A DNA stretch of 64,000 bases from the NCBI GenBank assembly GCA_007844125.1, contig CM017572.1, positions 36,897,929-36,961,928 on the forward strand. The letters are read 5' to 3'. The stretch is from Sinonovacula constricta (taxonomy: Eukaryota > Mollusca > Bivalvia > Cardiida > Solecurtidae). Positions 48,690 to 61,028 of this stretch are shown here, piece by piece. A program made the position numbers and the translations under genes. The stretch's first letter is position 1, and the number at the start of each line of letters is the position of its first letter. The notes beneath the pieces were generated by a model. That model searched no databases, had not been told where the DNA came from, and saw nothing but the letters and a program-made list of their open reading frames with translations.

Positions 48690-49410
48690 CATAGACTTAG
48701 CTGCAAAAAGTGTAGATCCTGATAAAAAAACTGATAGATTTAGCAGAAAAAAGTAGATCCTGGCCAAAAACTAGCCTATTGATTTAGCAGCAAAAAGTGT
48801 AGATCCTGATGAAAAAACTACCCCATATACTTAGCAGCAAAAGGTGTAGATCCTGATCAATAACTATCCCATAGACTTGGCTGCAAAAGTGTAGATCCTG
48901 ATGAAAAAAAACTACCCCTATATACTTAGCAGCAAAAAGTGTAGATCCTGATCAATAACTATCCCATAGACTTGGCTGCAAAAGTGTAGATCCTGATGAA
49001 AAAAAACTACCCCTATATACTTAGCAGCAAAAAGTGTAGATCCTGATGAAAAAACTACCCTTATATACTTAGCAGCAAAAAGTGTAGATCCTGATGAAAA
49101 AACTACCCCTATATACTTAGCAGCAAAAAGTGTAGATCCTGATGAAAAAACTACCCTTATATACTTAGCAGCAAAAAGTGTAGATCCTGATGAAAAAACT
49201 ACCCCTATATACTTAGCAGCAAAAAGTGTAGATCCTGATGAAAAAACTACCCCTATATACTTAGCAGCAAAAAGTGTAGATCCTGATCAATAGCTATCCC
49301 ATAGACTTGGCTGCAAAAGTGTAGATCCTGATGAAAAAACTACCCCATATACTTACCTGCAAAAAGAAGATCATGGCCAAAAACTACCCCATAGACTTAG
49401 CTGCAAGATA
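48690..49410. repeat. 48-bp minisatellite, about 15 units
   Basis: Units contain ATACTTAGCAGCAAAAAGTG and TAGATCCTGATGAAAAAACT. Edge copies are more diverged (CATAGACTTGGCTGCAAAAG); the middle of the array is nearly uniform. Confidence 0.95.
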
Positions 49411-50270
49411 CTGGTCACAAAAATGCTCTAGATCAACACTTTCTTCCAATTCTTGTTTAAATGGTGCTTGGCAGATTAAGAGATTAATGTAATTATGGAG
49501 ATTTCAAAAGTTTTACCCATCTAGCCAGTAACTAGCTGAAAAGAACAGTTTATTTTTAAATATTTTAAAATCTGTACTCATGTTTTTAGTTGTTTTTTTA
49601 ATTCCAGGTATTGTAAGTTTTAACATCTTTGTTCAAACATATTTGTTGTATTTCTTTTTCATATATTTTAACATATATTCATATTTATTTCGTTTATATT
49701 TAAAGGCCTACAGCTAAATTTGATTTTTGTCTAGATTTAAGTACATATACTATATTATTTCAGAGGTAATGTTATCTACGTATTAGGAAGGTTAAATGGC
49801 CTTTGAATAGTGGAATTATTTTTGGAAATCAACGCCTCTGTCAAGGGTTTTTCACTACAAATAAAAGTGCAAGGTATACATTCTTGTGCATTTTACCAAG
49901 TCCTTTACAGTCCTTTGTATTTTTGACAGTGAAGCTGGAAGTCACTCATAGATGGCCATGTTAAGTTCAATTATGTTTTTGTATGGTATTACAGATTATG
50001 ATTTTTTTTATCCTCAGTCCATTATTTTTTATAAGTCAGCTTTTTTGACCGCGTTTGATATAAAAACAAATTAGAATTTAATAAGCAAAAAACTATTTGT
50101 AAATGAAAAAATAAATACAAGGGTCGATTTTAAGAATCAGTAAATATTACAGTCAAAAGTTGTGTTGTTTCCCAAACCAGACATCTGATTTGTTAAATGA
50201 TGATTTACGTTTGAAATCTAACCAATCAAATGATAATTTGCAGATTAAGGTCTTGAGATCTTCATGTAAA
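49411..50270. other. AT-rich spacer
   Basis: No feature recognised. Confidence 0.5.
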
Positions 50271-50592
50271 ACTACCTGTCATTGGTGCTTTAGTTTAGAG
50301 GTTCTTTCTAAAATACCTGTCATTGGTGCTTTAGTTTAGAGGTTATTTCTAAAATACCTGTCATTGGTGCTTTAGTTTAGAGGTTATTTCTAAACTACCT
50401 GTCATTGGTGCTTTAGTTTAGAGGTTCTTTCTAAAATACCTGTCATTGGTGCTTTAGTTTAGAGGTTATTTCTAAACTACCTGTCATTGGTGCTTTAGTT
50501 TAGAGGTTCTTTCTAAAATACCTGTCATTGGTGTTTCAGTTTAGAGGTTCTTTCTAAACTACCTGTCATTGGTGCTTTAGTTTAGAGGTTAA
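50271..50592. repeat. 41-bp minisatellite, 8 units
   Basis: CCTGTCATTGGTGCTTTAGT occurs at 50275, 50316, 50357, 50398, 50439, 50480, 50521 and 50562, exactly 41 bp apart. Units end in GGTTCTTTCTAAAATA or GGTTATTTCTAAACTA, alternating. Confidence 0.97.
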
Positions 50593-52386
50593 GTCAGTAC
50601 CTTGAAGATTCGATTTCTACCGGATGCAAAATCCGGGTTGTCATCATTGCCAAAACACATTTTGTTCTTGTCAGTTTAAAATATTTTTTTTGTGTGTAAA
50701 ATTTGATTTCTACTTAGTCATAAAAAGCTAGAAATTAAATGTATATTTTATTACTTTATGATGCTTTTATTGTTATTAAAAGATTTTATGTTTTAAACTT
50801 TTTAAGCGACTGAACTTAACTTAATAGTTGATCAATAGGTTAGTAATATTACGTGTGTAAAATGTTGCCATTCATAATTGCCGAAACACATTTTGCCAAC
50901 CCCATGTTTATTGTCCATTTCAACTTGTATTTGTACGTCTATGATATATATATATAAATTTAATAGGATCGAATTTACAATTTGTCCTCCACTTTGTCAC
51001 GAAAAACTTGATATTTTGCGGTGAGCTTGTTCTACTCAGAGATATATCTTATGTAGCTGGACGTCCCCAATATGATCATAATTGTGTCAGGGCGATGTAA
51101 CAAAAGAAAAAAAAAAAACTCAAGAGGAGACAGTGACAGATAAATTGTAATATCATCCTTTGCAATGTCTGTGAACTTGCCAGAGATAGTTTCCATGTGA
51201 TGTCATAGGCACTGATAAGACAATTTAAGGCAGCCATCTTTGAGGACAAAAGCTAATGCTGGCCAAAATCTGAAAATATGTGCTGTATTAAACTCACCAC
51301 TGTGGATTTATTTTTCAGTCCATTTTACTGAATTTTATATCCTATTTAACAGCTTTTATGATGTATTTTAAATATAAAAACTATATTTTGATAGTTTTAA
51401 AGATAAGAAAAATACAACCAAAAAAGTTACACTGTAAATTTTTTTTAGGAATGAGCCAAAAATTTTATTTAGTTTTGTGTATTATTTATTTTTGTGTATT
51501 TATTCTTTGTGCATTTATCATTTTTAAAAATATTGTATTATAAAAATATGAATTTCAAGAGCTTTCCAATGGTGTATAGCTTTTAACTTTTGGACCACAA
51601 ATGACGAAATTACAAGAAAATAAAATTTACGCTTCTATTCAATTCATCTGAAAATCCGTTGAAGTTGCCATCAAAGATGGCTGCCAAGATAAGGGATCTT
51701 CACTGATGTGTAAACTATCTATAGAGTTCAGCGTTCTTATAGCTAAATATTCACATTGTCGGAATCTGTGTCTCAATGTTGTCAAAGAAAGTCATGAAAT
51801 AAAAAATAGTTATTATTGATTGTTTGGTGTGTTTGTTTATTCTTTTCCAAAACTTCAATTACATGTAGCTTGAATTCTTATTAACAACAACAACAAAGTC
51901 AACATTTTGCTGCACTAACTCCTATTTTGCTAAGTGAGTACACCGTCAAAATACCGTTAAAATAAACGTATTTGCACAAAATCCAAGACGTGAAGAAATG
52001 GAACTTCTGTTAAAACAGTACTGTTACAATAACACGTTTTATTACACAATAGATTCAGATGTAACATATACAATTTGTGTGGTCAGTCTAACTCTGGAGA
52101 CTTGTATCTCACCAAAGGTAATGCAATACAAAAATAGGGTAGTCAGGTTGTTCCAGTATGCAACCTTGGCTATCAATATTAACAATCACGTATGAAGCAC
52201 ATCTACCTGACTTACCTTTACTATAAAAATGGATGCGTCCAAAGCTATGTTTGGCAGGTTATTCCACTGTGTAATGGGTGAAGCAGGATAACTACCTGAC
52301 TTACCTATACCAAAAATGGGTAAAACCAAGAAAGGGAGACAACTAAAAAAACTGCTTGAAATTTCGAGGGTTAAAACTGCAAAGCC
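50593..52386. other. AT-rich spacer
   Basis: No gene seen. A (TA)n-like run near 50945-50956. Two diverged copies of CTACCTGACTTACC lie at about 52205 and 52291. Confidence 0.45.
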
Positions 52387-52510
52387 TCGACTTTGACCTA
52401 CTTGCCTCGTTCTGATACACGTTTGACCCACATTGACCAGTTTGTAAACATATTTGACCAACTTAGCCCCGCTCTGACCTTGGTTTGACCTACATCGGTC
52501 CGTTTTGTTG
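52387..52510. promoter_or_regulatory. Cluster of TGACC half-sites with a perfect DR5
   Basis: Seven or so TGACC motifs in about 120 bp. TGACCT-TGGTT-TGACCT at 52475-52491 is, on the minus strand, AGGTCA-N5-AGGTCA, the classical retinoic acid receptor DR5 element. CCAAGGTCA inside it also fits an ERR/FTZ-F1 type monomer site. No promoter is apparent next to it. Confidence 0.3.
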
Positions 52511-52547
52511 ACTTGGGACATATAAAATCGAACACAGATATACATAA

Positions 52548-52660
52548 TGGACTGACCCATGAAACCCCTTTACTAAATAATGGACTGAATCATGAAACCC
52601 CCTTCACTAAATAATAGACTGATTCGTGAAACCCCTTTACTAACTAATGGACTGGTTCAT
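52548..52660. repeat. ~36-bp tandem repeat, 3 copies
   Basis: GGACTGA(C/A)(C/T)CATGAAACCCC followed by TTTACTAAATAAT, three copies plus a partial one. Confidence 0.85.
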
Positions 52661-53814
52661 TTTCACCGGAAATCCCATTTGAATTGATATGCAGCAAGGC
52701 AGCTCCTTGATAAAAATACAATTTATGCCAATTGATGTGGATTTTGTTTTCTTGGCTTTTGATGAATTGATGTGGATTTTTGTCTTAGCTTTTGATGAAA
52801 ATTTGATTTTCGAAAAAAGAAATCTTGCCTTCGCACTTTTGGCCGAAGTATACCCAGCACTGGATCATGATGCACTTGGTGTCGTGTGTTTGGAAAACAA
52901 TACGTTTATTCACACATGGCTAGTCTTGTAAGTTATACAAAAAGGATAGAACTGGAGGGATATTAAAATATTTAATCTAAATTTGAACTTTCAGATTCAG
53001 ACCAACATTTTATGTCCAAGCAAATCTGGGCGAGCAGTGCTTTCTGAGGCCTTTGCTCCTCTCGTGGTAGCTCTACTTTACCATGATGAATCTGTTTTGT
53101 TGTGGTATGGAAAACGATACGGAATAGAATAATGTCAATCTTTGTAACGATTTTGTCTTTATTTTTACGAAAACAAACAAAAATAGCAATACATTTCATA
53201 ACATTGATGTCGTATTTATAAAACTAATTTGAGGTGGAGCAAGCCTGGTGGATTCTATAGATAATTGGAAAAGGATAAAGCATGTGTTGCCTAATAAATT
53301 ATTATGTTGTTTCCAAGCTCAGGATTAATCATAATCTAAATAATTGCCATGTTAACTATCAAAAGCTAAAGTGTACACGTTCTTTTCGAGTTTCGCCATG
53401 TATACATACCTCGATCACACATTTGTTTGACTGAGGTCTATTTATCTCGGAAAATTACTCACGTTGACAAGGGAAATCACGTGCGCAGGTCTTTCGGTAC
53501 ACGTCTCTCTCCAGAAGGTAGACGAATCCACCTGCACATATGAGCCTGCCCATGTGTTTTCCTTTGTTAATGCGACTCGTTCCGAGATCGATATATGTTT
53601 ATAAAAGGTACATCAGTAACCCTTTTCCAAATCATAAAGTTGCACACAAATTCGTGCAATCAAGCTTACACATTTAACATTTTAATTGTTTTCTCAGACA
53701 GAAAACAAAACTAAACCATTTAAAATACATTGTAAAATACGACGTGGTACAAAACAAGAAATCGACAACTTTACATTTTAATAACATCTTAAGAAAACAT
53801 ATGATAAATAAATT
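52661..53814. other. AT-rich spacer
   Basis: No gene recognised; a CACGTG E-box lies near 53480. Confidence 0.4.
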
Positions 53815-53925
53815 ATGTCCTGCGCACCGAACGGGGCTCGTTCCTACGCGGTGCGCGGTTGAGCAGTCAGATAAGTTACAAGTCGGCGACTCTAACCGTA
53901 TGGCACGGGCGCCTAAAACGTTTTT
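53815..53925 (-). mobile_element. SINE family A, tRNA-like head
   Basis: On the minus strand: GGCGCCCGTGCCATACGG, TTAGAGTCGCCGACTTGTAA, CTGACTGCTCAACCGC and AGGAACGAGCCCCG. It aligns with the head at 57110 (GGGCGCCCGCGGCG, ATAGTCGCCGATTTGTAAC, CTGACTGCTTAGCC). Confidence 0.6.
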
Positions 53926-55734
53926 AAGTGTGTTACTTTAAAAGAAAAATACATCGTCATGGAAACGACATCTGGTAAAACACATATCGAACATGTAAGT
54001 GGAACAAGCATAAGCATGAAAACCCTGAATCGTAAATGAAATTTATTTTTATACATTTTTTTAAAATTATAAAACACACATTTCTCGTAATATAAACACA
54101 ACATTTAAACACAATACAAAATGGCTATTTCGGATTACGATTCTAAATATATAATATTTCAGAAAATATGAGACATATGTAAAATTGATATAAAGTGCAA
54201 ACCTTTTTTCTAATCTTTAAACTAATCACCTAGTAAATAAACGATCCGATTTATCAATTAACGATACACACTACTACTTTAATTAACAGTTGCTAGTATT
54301 TTTCAAACATGTTTTACATAAGTTAGTGTCGACAATGGTCCAAACGATAACAAAACCAAGAACTATCTCAAAACAACACAAAAACAACAATATTCGGCGT
54401 CGGTTAGGATTTTAATTAACAACAAATATAAATCAGATATAAGTAAAGAAAACAACATTGTAAGAACCGGTTTAAATGTGATATCCGATAGTTTTTTAAG
54501 ATTTTCTATCTTTCCAATAACCAAATAACTCATTGTAACCTAAGACGGTCAAGCAGAAATAAAGAACCTCCATAGTAATATAGTTTGTGATAAAATATAC
54601 ACAAGACTGTGGATAGGGCCTAGCAATTAAGGGGTGGAGAATAAAATTAGACCAAAAAACTGCCAAAATTGCAATGATAATTAATCTTTTAACCAAAGAA
54701 TGTGGGCAGCACACAAATGCAAGAACAAAAATCTACAAGGGATACCAAATATAGACTGAACCACTCTGCTCTTTCAGTCACAGACCAAGCAGATTCAATT
54801 AAAAAAGGCCCTATTATTATACCGAGAAGAAACAGATTTTATTAAAACACTTAAATAAGATATAATTAGATCATATCCAATTGAATTTCCTTCTAAAAGC
54901 GAAATTTTATACAACTTTTCACATACAGTTTTAACATAAAAAAAACACTACTACAGCTTTAAAATAATCCTACCGCGCGATCGTATTGGCTGATTTCAAA
55001 TTTCGCGGGCGATAAAATTGTAAACTACTTTAAAGCGATACTATCGCAAAAAAATCATAACCTGATTTCATATAGAAAACGCAATATTGTACAGAAATTT
55101 TAATATATTCTGAATCCTTGTGAGAATATCAATAAAATGAGACATTATTACCTGAAAAAACAACAACAAAACAACAACACTGAATGTATATACATCATAT
55201 GTACTGTAATAACCCATGTATTTTTTTCCAGGAAAGAGTAAAACGTTAATAAAATGCAAATATTCTTTCTATTTCAATGCACGTGTTTACTAAATTTCGG
55301 TTCCTTTTAGCATGACAATTTACTCTCTTTCCTTCCATAAGCCGATGACGTTCTCCTTTTATATACGATATGTATAATAAGGTGAATTGTATAGGGGCAG
55401 TCAGGCCTTGGGCTTCCAGACATAGTTAAGGAGAAATAGCACAGGAACACTCTTCTTAAAAATACCTTGCCCTCAAAAGTAAAAAGGACATGGTCATAGG
55501 CAGACCCCGTCCAATTCACCATTCGTTTCTTCAAATGGAAGAAGACATTTAAGCTCCATGCCCTTAAAAAAAACAACATTAAATACCCCGCTCTAGGGGT
55601 CATATGGATCCAATGCTTTAAAACAGTACGGTGAATCCAGGGATAATGAACGGCAGTGAAATCCACATTCATATTCACACTATTTCAGGACAACAATCGC
55701 TTAACTAATTTCTAGCTCTTTAGCTTTCTAAGTA
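53926..55734. other. AT-rich spacer with small CpG-containing patch
   Basis: No gene recognised. At 54974-55012 CCGCGCGATCGTATTGGCTG then TTTCGCGGGCG pairs an inverted CCAAT box with an E2F-like site, possibly a promoter remnant. 54480-54560 resembles the left end of dispersed repeat D (ATATCCGATAGTTTTTT, ATAACCAAATAACTCATT). Confidence 0.35.
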
Positions 55735-56310
55735 GGTGCCCAAAACTGGATATCTGATAGCAAAACACTTTTGAAAAAACATCTTAAAAGTCATGCCTGT
55801 GCAACATGACGGGATCACAATTAAGTTATGATGTATGTTGACCCTTAAAATAAATCAGTGATGTTGATGATTAAGGTCCAGCAAGTCTATGTTTATTGGT
55901 GTCCTAGATCTGTGTTAAATAGTGAGTCATAAATCTACACTCGTCATTGTAAACATGCATTTCCCAACTGAGGCAAGCTGCAGTGTTAGTTATTTTTAAA
56001 CTAAGAAATTCGCGTGACAGCTTACTTTGGTGACCACGGTATATCGTCACCCGGGTAATCCGCTCTGACGTCAATATATTTTTAGCAGATGACTCAATTG
56101 TGTTATGTAAGATTTGGAATTAATAAACATTTAGATTTTAGAGTGATTTTCCCCACAATTTATACTGTCCCACAGTATACGTTGAGAAGTGTCAATCTAA
56201 AGCATTACTACATGCAGAAATTATGTCCAGATTCCCCAACGCAGCGGAAAGATATATTGTAACATTTATCTGATAAAGGCAAACTGACGGATGCCACATT
56301 TAAGGCACCA
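55735..56310 (+). repeat. Dispersed repeat family D, copy 3
   Basis: GGATATCTGATAGCAAAAC, CCTAGATCTGTGTTAAATAG, TTATTTTTAAACTAAGAAAT, GGGTAATCCGCTCTGACGTC, GATTCCCCAACGCAGCGGAA and GGCAAACTGACGGATGCCAC match copies 1 and 2 in order. The CGCTCTGACGTC box is the best conserved part. Confidence 0.75.
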
Positions 56311-57109
56311 AAATCGCACACATGGTCGGAGACTCTAATAAAATTGACAATGTTTTAATATCGTTACACTATTTTTGTAAAAAGGTACATGACAAGGGGT
56401 GGCTACTTTTGTAAATCACGAAACACACTTGTATATAACCCACGAACTAAAGTTTGCAGATACGTGTTATGCCTGACCATTTCTTAGTTTACTTAAAATC
56501 AGTTGAATGCTTTTGTAAAACAAACCAACAACACGCATTTCAAGGCCCATATTTACCGGGGGCGAGGGCAGGTTGCCGCCTCCCATCTCTCGGCTGGAAT
56601 GGACATACATTTTTTCTTGACTATGTTTCTTTAGAAAAGGCCTGATCGCACAAATTTTCGTAGATCGTGTGAAGATAATCACCGTTTCTCAGGGTGCCAT
56701 GTACTTAACAACTCAAGCAGTAATTAAGATTAACATTCACAACGACCAACAACAAGGACGGACCATACCAGAAGGTCCAGAAAACAAATATAACAACAAA
56801 CAATACTATTTCTGCCTACCACAAGATGCGAACTTTTTGTGTGTGCAATGTGTTACGATTTAGAATAATCTTTTTGAGATTGTGTTTCATGTATTACAGA
56901 TATAAACTTATTACAGTTGGACCACACCATCATCGAACCTTTTCTTGTTGGAAGATGTACAGACAGGAGGACAAAGCTACCTACTCATGGCCACATCAAC
57001 AGAACCTCCTTTAACCACCGATGTGTTGTTACATCGATGGACCGTTCAAAGTAAATTCGAACAACCTAGTACTTACTTTCTTATTTTCAACAAAGTCATA
57101 CGAATATTG
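56311..57109. other. Spacer
   Basis: No gene recognised; short open frames overlap on both strands without codon bias. Confidence 0.4.
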
Positions 57110-57365
57110 CGGGGCGCCCGCGGCGTAGTGGTATAGTCGCCGATTTGTAACTCCCCTGACTGCTTAGCCTTGCACCGCATGGGTTCGAGTCCCGTCAGGG
57201 CGAATGACGCTATTTGGGAAGGCGTTCCAGCTGACATGTGGTGCACCGGTGGTTCTACCCAGACATGTGTTTGGGGTTTTCCTCCACCAAAAGAGCTGGA
57301 CGTGTTATAATGATCATAACTGGTCGGTGCGATGTGTTTCAAATACCCAAACAAACCAAATTATA
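57110..57365 (+). mobile_element. SINE family A, fullest copy
   Basis: tRNA-like head GGGGCGCCCGCGGCGTAGTG with box B GGTTCGAGTCCC (about 57182-57193); then the central domain GGTGCACCGGTGGTTCTACC, TTTGGGGTTTTCCTCCACCA, AAGAGCTGGACG; then ATCATAACTGGTCGGTGCG. The central domain recurs at 7600, 26195 (minus) and 47455. Molluscan V-type SINEs such as RUDI have this head/conserved-domain build, but I cannot confirm membership without a database. Confidence 0.7.
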
Positions 57366-57469
57366 TTGCATAAATATATTACAGGAATAGCCAATGGTGG
57401 TTGAACTCCACAGAGCCGTTATATTAGACTTAATCTAAATGCAAATGAATGGTTACAACCAAAAGGGAT

Positions 57470-57745
57470 GGGGGGATTTGCCGGCATTTTTGCCGATACT
57501 GTGCTGCGACATTTCTATCATTATAGCACAGGGACACTTATGAGGTGCCCAGAGACTGAACCCGGCCGGTCAGTTATACTGACACCGACGAGTCAGGCGT
57601 AACGCTGGCCCCTTAGCCCCGAGCGTTAGGAGGGAAGCCACTACTACCAACTTTAAAGTCTTTGGTTTGACCCGGCCGGGGTTTGAACCCGCGACCTACC
57701 GATCCGCAAGCCGACGCTCTACCAATTGGCCTATAGCGACCGGTA
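57470..57745 (-). mobile_element. SINE family B, copy 1
   Basis: Read on the minus strand: box A-like TTGGTAGAGCGTCGGCTTGC, box B GGGTTCAAACCCC, then GTAGTGGCTTCCCTCCTAAC, GAGTCGGTG-type hinge, ACCTCATAAGTGTCCCTGTG and GCCGGCAAAT tail. The family also lies at 61785-61966 and 62215-62470, all on the minus strand. A polyG run at 57816-57828 lies just beside it. Confidence 0.8.
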
Positions 57746-58011
57746 CAACCAAAAGGAGCGATCAGTTACAGATGGATACCTCGTGCATTATTCTATCTGC
57801 ATTTAGACCACACCAAGGGGGGGGGGGGCACTTTTGTGGTGGATTACCTAAAGCTTTCATTCAAATATAACTGGAATATTATAATTATAACTTGATTTTA
57901 CACTTTATATTCGCGAGCTACTATGACTGGCAGGAAGGTCACTTTTAACATATAAATCTTTGGTTGAATGTTTAATCACTTATTGTTGTTTTGTGGTACT
58001 GATGTCCAATT

Positions 58012-58286
58012 TAAGGCGAACCCTTGTACGCTCATCCAAACTTGTACAAAAAGGCAGCCACTTTCAGCTGTTTGGAATCCAGTTTGTTCCACAGAGCCAG
58101 AATGGCAAGGTTCCGCCGACAGGTACTCGGAACAGATCCACTGTGTTAAGGACGCCGTCACCACTGCCATCCTATCAACGCCTCTTTCCTCAGGAAGGGG
58201 ATTATGCGTTAAAGGTCCAGCGACACTCCAATGGCCTCCTTCTTTAGACGGGTGTGGTAACCTGGAAAATCGAGGAGCCCCCAGGT
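58012..58286 (+). CDS. Candidate exon of a cysteine-containing extracellular protein
   Basis: After CCAATTTAAG an open frame with better codon structure than its surroundings reads ANPCTLIQTCTKRQPLSAVW, NPVCSTEPEWQGSADRYSEQ, IHCVKDAVTT and GLCVKGPATLQWPPSLDGCG up to CCCCAG|GTGACA at 58287. Six cysteines and repeated W-x-P-x-C / C-x-x-G...W-x-P...C segments recall CCP-like ends, though no family is certain. The exon would enter in phase 0 and leave in phase 2. The frame is also open upstream to 57968 and there is an antisense open frame. No partner exons are seen, so it may be an isolated or decayed exon. The bordering SINE B and repeats fit either. Confidence 0.4.
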
Positions 58287-59099
58287 GACACATATGCTAT
58301 GTAAAACAATTTCTGGTATACTAGAATAAAATTTGCTCTTGACATGTAAAACAATACAATCATACAATCATCAAAATAGTTGAATAGTTGTGATATAAAT
58401 ATTTTTGTTGTAAAATATTTTTCACATAAACAGCTATCTCCCCCCCCCCCCCCCCCCCTACCCCACTGTCCTTGAGTACAATTGGTTGTGTCTTACACGA
58501 ATATGATCATGATATACGTACTAATTAATTATGCATATGAAAAAAAGTCGTCTTTAAAGGCATTGAAAAATAAAATGTGTCCTCATCTGCTTTCACACTG
58601 TATAATGCATACAGAATATGTTATTTTCTGCAGTACTTATGCCATTATTTTTGTATATCGAGAAGGCCTCGGTGACATGCTATGTAAAAACATTTTCTGG
58701 TAAACTAGAACAAAATTTGCTTTTGACATGTAAAGCAATAAAATCATCAAACTAATTGAATATCAGTGACATGAAATATTTTTGTTGTAAACTATCTTTC
58801 ACACAAATTATGATAAAAATATACGTACTGATTAATTAACCATATAAAACAAATCGTCTTAATAGGCATTGCAAATTGGAAAGTGGCCTTATCTACCTTG
58901 ACACAGTAATCACAGTGGGAGATTTATGGGTTGTGAGAATGTAGCGGGGGTGGGTTGGGTCTAGCCGGCTGCACACAGCCTCAGGCTGCAGTGGTACCAG
59001 GAAAGCGGTGGAGATTAGAGCGTTACTGACCAATGGCATTTCAGAAAGCCCGTGTTCATCAAGTTTGACTTATTGTTTTACGACCTCTTCAGCTATGAA
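58287..59099. other. Spacer with poly-C tract and a local duplication
   Basis: Poly-C at about 58440-58458. CATGCTATGTAAAACA, followed by TCTGGTA and ACTAGAA, occurs twice (58292 and 58676 regions), with ATACGTACTAATTAATTA-type sequence also twice (58514, 58821): a diverged ~380-bp tandem duplication. Confidence 0.5.
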
Positions 59100-59885
59100 G
59101 CTCAGTACACTTGATTTAGCCTAGGAATAACAGTTGAGACATCTGCTTTGAAAAAAAAAATAATCGAAAAATGAATAAAATAGATGACCGAGGACCTTAA
59201 AATTTTGGTCATTTTTGGGTCAAATAATCTTTCCTCCTAATCTTCCACCAAACTATGTTCAGGGAGGTTATTTTGGGTGTGGAACACGAATCCGGTGTCC
59301 GTTTTTAATTATCGCTTACCCTTTTGGAGATCTAGGGTATCGACAAAAATGGGCGCAGGCACCTGTTCTGGAAATGGGCGTCTACGCCGAAATGGTAAGA
59401 GAAACCAGATTCTTGCTCAGCACACTTGATTTAGCCTAGGAATAACAGTTGAAACATCTGTCTGAAAAAAAAATCGAAAAATGAAAGAAATCGATGACCG
59501 CGGACCTTAAAATTTTGGTCATTTTGGAGTTAAATAACCTTTCCTTCAAACCTTCACCCAAACTATGTCCTGGGAGGGGGGGGGGGGGTATTTTGGGTGC
59601 GGAACACGAATCCGGTGTCCGTTTTTAAATATCGCTTACCCTTTTGGAGATCTTGGGTATCGACAAAAATGGGCGCGGGCACCTGTTCTGGAAATGGGCG
59701 TCTACGCCGAAATGGTAAGAGACAGCTCAAAAATAACACCGGATTCGTTTACAGCGCACTTGATTTAGCCTAGGAATAACAGTTGAAACATCTGTCTGAA
59801 AAAAAAAATATCGAAAAATGAAAAAAAAATATCGAAAAATGAAAAAAAAAAATCGATGAACGTGGACCTTAAAATTCTTGTAAAA
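59100..59885. repeat. ~315-335-bp tandem duplication, two copies plus partial third
   Basis: CACTTGATTTAGCCTAGGAA starts copies at about 59109, 59421 and 59757. Each full copy contains GGAACACGAATCCGGTGTCC, GGAGATCTxGGGTATCGACA and GGGCGTCTACGCCGAAATGG followed by TAAGAGA. An open frame in both copies reads GYFGCGTRIRCPF...YPFGDLGYRQKWA, but copy differences do not favour silent sites, so coding is doubtful. The third copy is truncated and ends in A-rich repeats. Confidence 0.85.
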
Positions 59886-60049
59886 GTTGTTCGTACCTTT
59901 GAATGACACTTCGTTTGTCTTCACGTATCTGTATTTTAATGAACGATCTTGTTCAAACCGTCAAGTCGCTAATTTCTGGACTGACTTATACATGAGTGAA
60001 ATTCACAGAACTTGTGCGAATTTGTTGTTGAAGAGCAGGAGGAGGAGGA

Positions 60050-60164
60050 GAAGGAGAGACAGACACACAGACCAGACAGACAGACAGACCAGACAGACAG
60101 ACACCTAAACACACAGACCAGACAGACAGACACACAGACAGACAGACACCTAGACACACAGACC

Positions 60165-60212
<48 letters not shown>

Positions 60213-60342
60213 TGACAGACACACAGACAGACCAGACAGACAGACACACAGACAGACACACAGACCAGACAGGCAGACACACAGACACACAGACCAGACA
60301 GACAGATAGACCAGACCAGACATACAGACAGACAGGCAGACC

Positions 60343-60379
<37 letters not shown>

Positions 60380-61028
60380 CCTAGACACACAGACCAGACA
60401 GACAGACACACAGACAGACAGGCAGACACCTAGACACACAGACCAGACAGACAGACAGACAGACAGACAGACTGACAGACAGACACACACACAGACAGAC
60501 CAGACAGACAGACACACAGACAGACACACAGACCAGACAGGCAGACAGACAGACACACAGACCAGACAGACAGATAGACCAGACATACAGACAGACAGGC
60601 AGACCAGACAGACAGACAGACAGACACCTAGACACACAGACCAGACAGAGAGACAGACAGAGAGACAGAGAGACAGACAAAGAGACAGACAGACAGACAG
60701 ACAGACAGACCAGACCAGACCAGACCAGACAGACCAGACCAGACCAGACCAGACCAGACAGACACACAGACACACAGACCAGACACACAGACCAGACAGA
60801 CACCTAGACACACAGACCAGACAGACACCTAGACACACAGACCAGACACACAGACCTGACAGACACCTAGATACACAGACCAGACAGACATGCAGACCAG
60901 ACCAGACAGACCAGACAGGCAGACAGACCAGACAGACATGCAGACCAGACCAGACAGACCAGACAGGCAGACAGATCGACATGCAGACCAGACCAGACAG
61001 GCAGACAGACCAGACAGACAGACATGCA
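60050..61028. repeat. CAGA/CCAGA microsatellite array, ~1 kb
   Basis: (CAGA)n mixed with CCAGAC, ACACAGACC and ACACCTAGACACACAGACC phrases. Longer phrases repeat every ~50-250 bp (for instance CACCTAGACACACAGACCAG at six or more places). Open frames of Cys/Val/Ser/Leu on the minus strand are artefacts. Confidence 0.97.

Noticed and set aside
59969..60982. 337-codon minus-strand frame rich in Cys, Val, Ser, Leu
   Set aside because: It is the translation of the CAGA microsatellite; several frames are open at the same time.
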